Source: an uncultured Fusicatenibacter sp.
GTDB lineage: Bacteria; Bacillota; Clostridia; Lachnospirales; Lachnospiraceae
Reading direction: 5' to 3'
Assembly: GCA_902493585.1 (NCBI GenBank)
Contig: CABUPZ010000064.1
Location: forward strand, 1-13,740
Length of the DNA stretch: 13,740 nucleotides
Part shown: piece by piece, positions 5,642 through 11,393 of the stretch
How positions within the stretch are numbered: position 1 is the first letter of the stretch
How the letters are laid out: each line of letters begins with the position of its first letter
Translations under genes and position numbers: made by a program
The notes under the pieces: generated by a model
Seen by the model: the letters and a program-made list of their open reading frames with translations, nothing else
Databases searched by the model: none
What the model was told of the DNA's origin: nothing

Positions 5642-7478
5642 AGCACACACCTCCTCCATAACATTTCGCCCCGCATCCGGAACATCTCTGGCGGCAGTTC
5701 GGCGTCACCGTTTCTGCTTTCGCCTGCTCCCACTCCCGGATCAGAAACTTCTTGCTCACACCGGCATTGATAAAGTCCCACGGAAGCAGTTCCTCCACGG
5801 AACGTTCCCTCACCGTATAGAAATCCGGATCGATGCCGGTTTCCTCAAACGCTTTTTCCCAGGCTTCCGGCCGGAAATACTCGGACCAGGAATCAAAGAG
5901 TGCTCCATTCCGGTACGCCTGAAGCACAACTTTCGCCGTACGGCGGTCTCCCCGGGCAAGAACACCTTCCAGCATGGAAATATCCGCCTCATGATAGTTA
6001 TAACGGATACTTTTCTGATTCAGCATCGCACGCACTTCCGCTTTTACGATCCGTGCCTTTTCCAGAAACTCTTCCTTCCGGTTCATCGGCGCCCACTGGA
6101 ACGGCGTAAACGGTTTCGGGATAAAGAAGGAACTGCTGGCTGTGATCTTTCTCTGGTCTTTTGGAATTTCATAATAACGCTCGGCAATCTTCTCACTCAG
6201 ATGGGCGATTCCCTTGATGTCTTCCTCTGTTTCCGTAGGCAGACCAAGCATGAAATAAAGTTTTACTTTGTTCCAGCCGCCCTCAAAGGCCTTTCCTGCG
6301 CCTTCCAGAATGTCTTCTTCTGTCAGTCCCTTGTTGATCACGTTGCGCATCCGCTGGCTTCCCGCTTCCGGCGCAAAGGTCAGGCTGCTCTTTTTGATAT
6401 CCTGCCCCTTCTTCATAACATCCAGGGAGAACGCATCGATCCGCAGGGACGGCAGAGAAATATTGACCCCGCGTTCCGGGCAGATCTCCATCAGGTAATT
6501 GATCAGTTCGGGAAGTTTGCTGTAATCGCTGGAACTGAGAGAACTGAGGGAAATTTCCTCATACCCTGTGGTCTTCAGCATGGTATCCGCCCATTTTTTC
6601 AGTTCTTCCACGTCTCTTTCCCTGGTCGGCCGGTAGATCATCCCCGCCTGGCAGAAACGGCAGCCGCGGATGCAGCCCCTCTGGATCTCCAGAACCACCC
6701 GGTCCTGGGTCGCCTTGATAAACGGCACCACCGGAGCCTTTGGATACGGCGCATGGGTCACATCCATCAGCACCTGCTTTTCAATGATCTCCGGGGCGTT
6801 CTCATAATTGCGTATAAAGGAACGGAGCGTTCCATCCTCGTGGTAGTCCGCGTCATAAAACATGGGCACATAAATCCCCGGAATCTGACAGGCAGCTTCC
6901 AGAAACTCCCTGCGGCTCTTTCCCTCCGCCTTATTTTTCTTATAAACATCAAACAGCTGGTCATAGACCATCTCGCCTTCTCCGATATAAAAAAGATCGA
7001 AAAACTCGGCAATCGGTTCCGGATTATAGACACAGGGACCGCCTCCGATGACGATGGGATCTTCCTCCGTACGCTCCGATGTCTCCAGCGGAATTCCGGA
7101 CAGTTCCAGAATCTGCAGGATATTGGTATAACACATCTCAAACTGGATTGTAATCCCCAGGAAATCAAAGGAGCGGATCGGATCCTGAGATTCCAGGGCA
7201 AACAGCGGAATGTTGTCCTTTCTCATCCGCGCATCCAGATCCGGCCACGGAGAATACACCCGTTCACACCATACGTCAGGACGCTCGTTGAACATGTGGT
7301 AAAGAATCTGGATGCCCAGGTGGGACATGCCGATCTCATAGACATCCGGGAAGCACATGGCAAAACGAATATCCACCTGCTCCGGATCCTTCATGACACT
7401 GTTGACCTCATTTCCGATATAACGGGCAGGCTTTTCAATACTCATTAATATTTCATCACTTAATGCTGATTTTCTCAT
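5625..7478 (-). CDS. TIGR03960 family radical SAM protein with B12-binding-like domain
   Basis: The 617-residue protein begins MRKSALSDEILMSIEKPARY. Its N-terminal third resembles the cobalamin-binding fold of B12-type radical SAM enzymes (FPDVYEIGMSHLGIQILYHM, FDFLGITIQFE, VIGGGPC). The radical SAM Fe-S motif is CIRGCRFC, Cys269, Cys273 and Cys276, followed by downstream SAM-fold segments such as GYEEISLSSLSSSDY and KLYFMLGLPTETEED. A Cys-rich C-terminus (Cys595, 599, 602, 606, 612) may hold a second cluster. Substrate and product are not established. ATG 7478 is preferred: GAAAGGAAC lies just upstream and it matches relatives. A longer frame to 7556 would place its start inside the promoter. 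It is first in the operon with the DUF2344 partner and RNase E/G, a pairing common in Clostridia. Confidence 0.95.
   Translation of the reverse strand: MRKSALSDEILMSIEKPARYIGNEVNSVMKDPEQVDIRFAMCFPDVYEIGMSHLGIQILYHMFNERPDVWCERVYSPWPDLDARMRKDNIPLFALESQDPIRSFDFLGITIQFEMCYTNILQILELSGIPLETSERTEEDPIVIGGGPCVYNPEPIAEFFDLFYIGEGEMVYDQLFDVYKKNKAEGKSRREFLEAACQIPGIYVPMFYDADYHEDGTLRSFIRNYENAPEIIEKQVLMDVTHAPYPKAPVVPFIKATQDRVVLEIQRGCIRGCRFCQAGMIYRPTRERDVEELKKWADTMLKTTGYEEISLSSLSSSDYSKLPELINYLMEICPERGVNISLPSLRIDAFSLDVMKKGQDIKKSSLTFAPEAGSQRMRNVINKGLTEEDILEGAGKAFEGGWNKVKLYFMLGLPTETEEDIKGIAHLSEKIAERYYEIPKDQRKITASSSFFIPKPFTPFQWAPMNRKEEFLEKARIVKAEVRAMLNQKSIRYNYHEADISMLEGVLARGDRRTAKVVLQAYRNGALFDSWSEYFRPEAWEKAFEETGIDPDFYTVRERSVEELLPWDFINAGVSKKFLIREWEQAKAETVTPNCRQRCSGCGAKCYGGGVCFEGQD
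5648..5655 (-). promoter_or_regulatory. Ribosome binding site deciding the TTG start of the DUF2344 gene
   Basis: AGGAGGTG within the 3' end of the radical SAM gene precedes TTG 5641 by 6-8 nt. It excludes the ATG at 5659 as the main start, because that ATG lies upstream of the site. Confidence 0.7.
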
Positions 7479-7527
7479 ATTGTTCCTTTCGCTTTTCTGT
7501 TTTACATTTTCACATGTAATCTTCCAT

Positions 7528-7556
7528 ATTATAAACATTTTACGGGAGAACTTCAA
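7528..7556 (-). promoter_or_regulatory. Promoter of the radical SAM - DUF2344 - RNase E/G - CPBP operon
   Basis: On the minus strand TTGAAG (7556-7551), a 17-bp spacer and a perfect TATAAT (7533-7528) form a strong housekeeping-type promoter. Transcription should begin near 7521, about 43 nt before the radical SAM ATG. No further promoter or terminator is evident before the CPBP stop. Confidence 0.85.
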
Positions 7557-7640
7557 GCAAAATACTCAGGATTTCTTCTTATTCTTTGCAGGCTGCCGGG
7601 CGGATTCGGGACTTTCGCCCGTTGGAAATGTGCGCCCGCC

Positions 7641-7701
7641 AGCTTACAAAAAACCGCCGCGCTCTTGCTACACACATAAGCGCGACGGTTTTCTGTAAGC
7701 T
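7641..7701 (-). terminator. Long-stem terminator after the GPH symporter gene
   Basis: Two 23-nt arms (7641-7663 and 7679-7701) pair throughout, around a 15-nt loop (7664-7678); on the minus strand two of the pairs are G-T wobbles. The GC core ACCGTCGCGCT/AGCGCGGCGGT is followed on the minus strand by TTTTTT (7653-7648), and outside that AGCTTACA pairs with TGTAAGCT. It starts 16 nt past the symporter stop. The A-run/T-run symmetry may give some bidirectional activity. A second GC-rich inverted repeat, CGGGCG...CGCCCG (7597-7621), follows. Confidence 0.85.
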
Positions 7702-7716
7702 TTCTTTCACTGACAG

Positions 7717-9168
7717 TTATTTCTTCAATTCATATTCGGCAGGTCCGTTACCTTCTTTCCAGGCCTGAAGCTTTGTACGCAAATCGCCTTTCAGATTCCA
7801 CAGGAAAGTAAAGCAGCAGAAAGAAAGGATAGCGGCCAGCATCGGAAAACCAACGTTGCAGATTTCAATACCGCTGATAGTAAACGCAGACTGCGGCAGT
7901 CCCTGTTTGGTCAGACTTGCATCATAACCGATTGCGGCGATCAACAACACAGTAAGAGAGCCGGTAACCGTACTGCCGATACGGCGAGACAGGGAAAAGA
8001 ACCCATAAATCGTACCCTCAGAACGTTTGCCTGTCTTGTACTCATTATAGTCGATTGCTTCAGCAACCAGACCCCACTGCATCTGAACAGACATAATAAC
8101 CAGACCAGATGCGACGGAGTAAACAATAATATATACCCAAGGACTCACGGTTGGAACCATCAACAGATACGCCATCAGTCCGGCATAAACCACGACTCCA
8201 GACGCCAGACAAAAACGGATGATGGAAACAAGATCCCATTTACGTGTCAGGAATGGCGCGCTCAGCAAAATCACAATCTGAATAACAGAACTCAAAAAGC
8301 TTGCATAGGACTGGAGACCAATATCTCCCAATACATCGGCATACATATAAACCGCCATACCGGTACCCAGAGCCTGAATAGCGGTAATGCTGATTGAGTG
8401 GAGAACCAGTGCCAAAAACGCCCGATTTTTCGCAAATATCCCCCAGATATCGGAAAGTTTCAGTTTAGACTGTTTTTTGTCTTCCTGCGCCGCACTTTGC
8501 TGTGCTTCTTTATTACGCTCAGCTGTCAACGCATAATGCAGAAAAACAATCACCATCGCCAGCGGCATAGCGATCAGCGCCATCATACCATAGCCCTGTG
8601 CGTTATCACCAAATCGTGAAATCAGCTGAGGGATAAAAACGCCAGCGATCATACCGCCAACGGTAGAACCCATTCCACGGGCAGAAGCCAGCGTTGCGCG
8701 CTCCGTATCATTTGTGGACATCGCTCCCAGCAGGGAACCCATACCAATATTCATCATCGTATAGCCGCCCTCATAGATAATCTTGAGGATAAACAGCGCA
8801 ATAACCATCGCCCAGCCCCCGCCTAGATGCGGAGGAATCATATAAAAACAGACAGCGCCGAACAACATGACGGGAATGGATGCAAGAATCCAAGGACGGA
8901 ATTTATCCTTGCCGGGTTTTGCTCTCTGAAACACAATGTCCATGATCGTACCCATCATCGGATCATTCACTGTATCCCACACGTTCCAAATCAGCAACAT
9001 GGCAGCCAGAATACCCGGATTCACTTCCAAGTGAACCTGAAGATAACGATTCATGTTCATAGTGACGATATACAGCGTTATAACACCGCCCGCATCACCG
9101 CATCCGTAACCGAGAACATTGTGCCATCGCAGCGGTTTGATGTTCGTCTTTGTTGTACTTTTTGCCAT
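7717..9168 (-). CDS. GPH family (MFS) glycoside/pentoside/hexuronide:cation symporter
   Basis: This is a 483-residue integral membrane transporter of the major facilitator superfamily with about 12 hydrophobic segments. GPH members import sugars or glycosides with Na+ or H+. Family signatures are the helix II motif WDTVNDPMMGTIMD (64-77), whose acidic residues Asp65 and Asp69 correspond to the cation-site positions of MelB-type carriers, and the loop DYNEYKTGKRSEG (373-385) followed by GTIYGFFSLSRRIGS. A hydrophilic central loop of about 30 residues (EAQQSAAQEDKKQSK) joins the two halves. ATG 9168 has AAGGAGG about 10 nt upstream. The gene is alone between its own promoter region and a terminator, with no glycosidase beside it, so the substrate cannot be named. 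Confidence 0.92.
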   Translation of the reverse strand: MAKSTTKTNIKPLRWHNVLGYGCGDAGGVITLYIVTMNMNRYLQVHLEVNPGILAAMLLIWNVWDTVNDPMMGTIMDIVFQRAKPGKDKFRPWILASIPVMLFGAVCFYMIPPHLGGGWAMVIALFILKIIYEGGYTMMNIGMGSLLGAMSTNDTERATLASARGMGSTVGGMIAGVFIPQLISRFGDNAQGYGMMALIAMPLAMVIVFLHYALTAERNKEAQQSAAQEDKKQSKLKLSDIWGIFAKNRAFLALVLHSISITAIQALGTGMAVYMYADVLGDIGLQSYASFLSSVIQIVILLSAPFLTRKWDLVSIIRFCLASGVVVYAGLMAYLLMVPTVSPWVYIIVYSVASGLVIMSVQMQWGLVAEAIDYNEYKTGKRSEGTIYGFFSLSRRIGSTVTGSLTVLLIAAIGYDASLTKQGLPQSAFTISGIEICNVGFPMLAAILSFCCFTFLWNLKGDLRTKLQAWKEGNGPAEYELKK

Positions 9169-9566
9169 TAATATATTTCCTCCTTCGTCCGTTGAATTTT
9201 CAACTGCAATGATTATCCGTTTTCTTGCAGTTGTTCAAGCCCGTTGAAAATTGAATCCTGCAGTGGGAAAATACAGAAAACAGCTATCAAACACAGCTCG
9301 GGCGGATTGACCGTTTTCAGGTCAGTCTGCCTTCCCTCTATCCTGAAATCCGGTGCATACGCTCACGATACCGCGTCAGTACATCTCCGTCTGGTAAGCT
9401 TAAGAAGCCCGGACAAAAGCACAACGGTTTTCTTTCGATATTGGGATACAACAATTTTTCCTGCAAATACCACACGCACAAAACATCGCGCCGGCTGCGA
9501 TAAAAATATGCTGTAAAAAACGCGAAGCAGTATTACAGAAACAGCTGTAGGAATTGTATATATTTA
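9169..9566 (-). other. Long untranslated leader of the symporter gene
   Basis: If the near-consensus promoter at 9567-9595 is used, about 390 nt of leader precede the symporter ATG. No convincing protein gene is seen on either strand. Small foldable elements on the minus strand include TTTCAGG...CCTGAAA (20-nt loop, within about 9310-9350), TGACC-7-GGTCA overlapping it, and CTGTAA...TTACAG near 9511-9538. I recognise no known riboswitch class. The last 80 nt hold inverted repeats described separately. Confidence 0.4.
9191..9248 (-). promoter_or_regulatory. Inverted and direct repeats before the symporter gene, probable operator
   Basis: CAACTGCAA (9201-9209) and TTGCAGTTG (9225-9233) form a perfect 9-bp inverted repeat around 15 nt. 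It overlaps the palindrome GTTGAA-TT-TTCAAC (9191-9204). CGTTGAA occurs at 9190-9196 and again at 9242-9248, 52 bp apart, about five helical turns. A second promoter-like pair, TTGAAC and GATAAT at short spacing, lies among these repeats on the minus strand. This is typical of an operator for a sugar-responsive repressor, but no regulator gene is adjacent and the regulator is unknown. Confidence 0.45.
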
Positions 9567-9595
9567 TATATATCATACCGCAAAATCCATGTCAA
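9567..9595 (-). promoter_or_regulatory. Minus-strand promoter far upstream of the symporter gene
   Basis: On the minus strand a perfect TTGACA (9595-9590) is followed by a 17-bp spacer and TATATA (9572-9567) in a very AT-rich stretch. The predicted start is near 9560, giving a leader of about 390 nt. Nothing lies between it and the symporter, so the symporter is the natural target. Confidence 0.65.
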
Positions 9596-9749
9596 GCAAA
9601 TAAATTAATCATCAAATCATACAATTTATCTTCAAAAAACACGAAGCAAATAACAACATTCACAAAATTTATTCGCGGCATCACTCAGCATTTTTAACGT
9701 CATAAAAAAAGAACATCTCTGCTTCTGTCTGCCGTTTTTTACTTTCCTC
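9596..9749. other. AT-rich spacer between divergent promoters
   Basis: No gene is seen. The stretch is strongly AT-rich. A 10-bp direct repeat AAGCAAATAA occurs at 9594-9603 and 9644-9653, exactly 50 bp apart. These could be regulator half-sites, but one pair is weak evidence. Confidence 0.3.
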
Positions 9750-9779
9750 TTTACTTCTGGTTCCTGTTCAGTATATAAT
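9750..9779 (+). promoter_or_regulatory. Promoter for the PurF-like gene
   Basis: TTTACT (9750-9755), an 18-bp spacer and a perfect TATAAT (9774-9779). Transcription would begin near 9786, about 37 nt before the ATG at 9823. The -35 is only 4 of 6. No purine-box or riboswitch-like element is evident. Confidence 0.55.
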
Positions 9780-9822
9780 TCCCATGTACACTGATAAATT
9801 TTACACGGTAAGGAGACAAAAA

Positions 9823-11226
9823 ATGGGTGGAATATTTGGCGTTGCTTCTAAAGACACATGCACAATGGACTTATTTTTCGGTGTTGACTATCATTCGCAC
9901 CTTGGTACCCGCAGGGGTGGTATGGCTGTTTATGGCGAAGACGGATTCAACCGTTCAATCCATAACATTGAAAATTCCCCGTTCCGTACCAAGTTCGACC
10001 GGGACCTGGACGAGCTGAAGGGAAACCTCGGCATCGGATGTATTTCAGACAATGAACCCCAGCCGCTTCTTGTACAGTCACATCTCGGCAGTTTTGCCAT
10101 CACAACAGTAGGTAAGATCAATAACATGGAAGAACTTGTGGACATCTCCTACAAAAACGGATGCACCCACTTCCTGGAGATGAGCGGAGGCAATATCAAT
10201 CCGACCGAAATGGTTGCCTCTCTGATCAATCAGAAATCTTCCATTCTCGAAGGAATCCAGTATGTACAACAGATGATCGACGGCTCCATGACTCTGTTGA
10301 TCATGACTCCTCAGGGAATCTACGCAGCCCGTGACCGCCTGGGCAGAACCCCTCTGGTCATCGGACAGAAAGAAGGCTCTTTCTGCGCTTCTTTTGAGAG
10401 CTTTGCCTTCGTCAACCTGGGCTACCATACCTACAAGGAACTGGGACCGGCGGAGATCGTATATCTGACCCCGGAAGGCGTCGAGGTTCTTCAGCAGCCC
10501 GGCGACAAAATGAAGATCTGTTCTTTCCTCTGGGTATACTACGGCTATCCGACCGCTACCTACGAGGGTGTAAATGTCGAGCAGATGCGTTACAAATGCG
10601 GCGATATCCTGGCACAGCGGGATGACGCGCATCCGGATCTTGTGGCAGGTGTTCCGGATTCCGGAACCGCACACGCAGTGGGTTATGCCAACCGTTCCGG
10701 CATCCCATTTGCCCGTCCTTTTATCAAATATACTCCAACCTGGCCGCGTTCCTTTATGCCGACCAATCAGAGTCAGAGAAACCTCATTGCCCGCATGAAG
10801 CTGCTCCCGGTTCATGAGCTGATCCAGGATAAGAGCCTGCTTCTCATTGACGATTCCATCGTACGCGGAACCCAGCTGCGGGAAACCACGGAATTTCTCT
10901 ATGACAGCGGCGCGAAAGAAGTTCACATCCGTCCGGCGTGCCCGCCGTTGATGTACGGATGCAAGTTCCTGAACTTCTCCCGTTCCAAATCCGAAATGGA
11001 TCTGATCACACGCAGAGTAATCCAGAAACGTGAAGGAGAGATCTCCGACAAGATCCTCGAGGACTACAGCAACCCGGATTCCGGCAATTACAAGGAAATG
11101 CTTGACGATATCGGCAAAGAACTGAAATTCACTTCTCTGCGCTATCACCGTCTGGACGATATGATTTCCTCCATCGGCATTTCCCCGTGCAAGCTCTGCA
11201 CCTACTGCTGGAACGGAAAAGAATAA
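9823..11226 (+). CDS. PurF-like amidophosphoribosyltransferase homologue lacking the catalytic cysteine
   Basis: True PurF makes 5-phosphoribosylamine from PRPP and glutamine, using Cys2 as glutaminase nucleophile. This 467-residue protein has the same two-domain layout but starts MGGIFGVASK, with Gly at position 2. Other glutaminase residues also look lost: the HNGN segment is TVGK (94-98), the SDxE segment is NPTE (126-129), and the HVRYxT segment is replaced by CISDNEPQP. The phosphoribosyltransferase half is kept: VPDSGTAHAVGYANRSGIPF and the PRPP loop LLLIDDSIVRGTQ (339-351). So are cysteines at the Fe-S positions of Bacillus-type PurF: Cys233 (CSFLW), Cys380, Cys459 and Cys462. ATG 9823 follows TAAGGAG. 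It is a lone gene with its own terminator, not in a pur operon. It may be ammonia-dependent, regulatory or act on another substrate. It is unlikely to be a normal PurF. Confidence 0.88.
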   Translation: MGGIFGVASKDTCTMDLFFGVDYHSHLGTRRGGMAVYGEDGFNRSIHNIENSPFRTKFDRDLDELKGNLGIGCISDNEPQPLLVQSHLGSFAITTVGKINNMEELVDISYKNGCTHFLEMSGGNINPTEMVASLINQKSSILEGIQYVQQMIDGSMTLLIMTPQGIYAARDRLGRTPLVIGQKEGSFCASFESFAFVNLGYHTYKELGPAEIVYLTPEGVEVLQQPGDKMKICSFLWVYYGYPTATYEGVNVEQMRYKCGDILAQRDDAHPDLVAGVPDSGTAHAVGYANRSGIPFARPFIKYTPTWPRSFMPTNQSQRNLIARMKLLPVHELIQDKSLLLIDDSIVRGTQLRETTEFLYDSGAKEVHIRPACPPLMYGCKFLNFSRSKSEMDLITRRVIQKREGEISDKILEDYSNPDSGNYKEMLDDIGKELKFTSLRYHRLDDMISSIGISPCKLCTYCWNGKE

Positions 11227-11266
11227 TCCGCTGCACCTTCTGCGGATAAAACGGACAAAACGGATC

Positions 11267-11303
11267 AAAGCGGATACAGGTCATGTGTCCGCTTTGTTTC
11301 ATT
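11267..11303 (+). terminator. Rho-independent terminator after the PurF-like gene
   Basis: AAAGCGGATACA (11267-11278) pairs with TGTGTCCGCTTT (11284-11295) over a 5-nt loop, giving 12 bp with one wobble. GTTTCATTT follows. Just before it CGGA recurs four times at 9-10-nt steps (11243-11274), so alternative pairings of the right arm are possible. Confidence 0.85.
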
Positions 11304-11393
11304 TACGAGCCAAAGGATCCATACAGGGTGGCATGCTCACCTGACTCGTCACCTGCTGGAATAACGTTCAAAAAAATACAGGAGTGCCAAACC

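Noticed and set aside
5607..7448. 613-codon open frame on the plus strand, opposite the radical SAM gene
   Set aside because: It mirrors the real gene almost end to end, has no ribosome binding site or known domain, and its His/Arg/Phe-rich composition is typical of an antisense shadow.
9400..9486. Cys-rich 28-codon minus-strand frame (MFCACGICRKNCC...) in the symporter leader
   Set aside because: The cysteine pattern caught my eye, but there is no Shine-Dalgarno before the ATG, and the longer in-frame start falls inside the promoter -10. Conservation would be needed to revive it.
9244..9516. 90-codon plus-strand frame in the intergenic region
   Set aside because: No ribosome binding site, no family resemblance, and it is antisense to the likely symporter leader.
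10078..11268. 396-codon minus-strand frame opposite the PurF-like gene
   Set aside because: Shadow of a strongly supported gene; it would begin inside the stem of the plus-strand terminator.
11304..11393. Possible promoter or hairpin before the kinase gene
   Set aside because: A GGTG/CACC stem over GCATGCT and loose TTTACG-like hexamers are present, but no -35/-10 pair with acceptable spacing.
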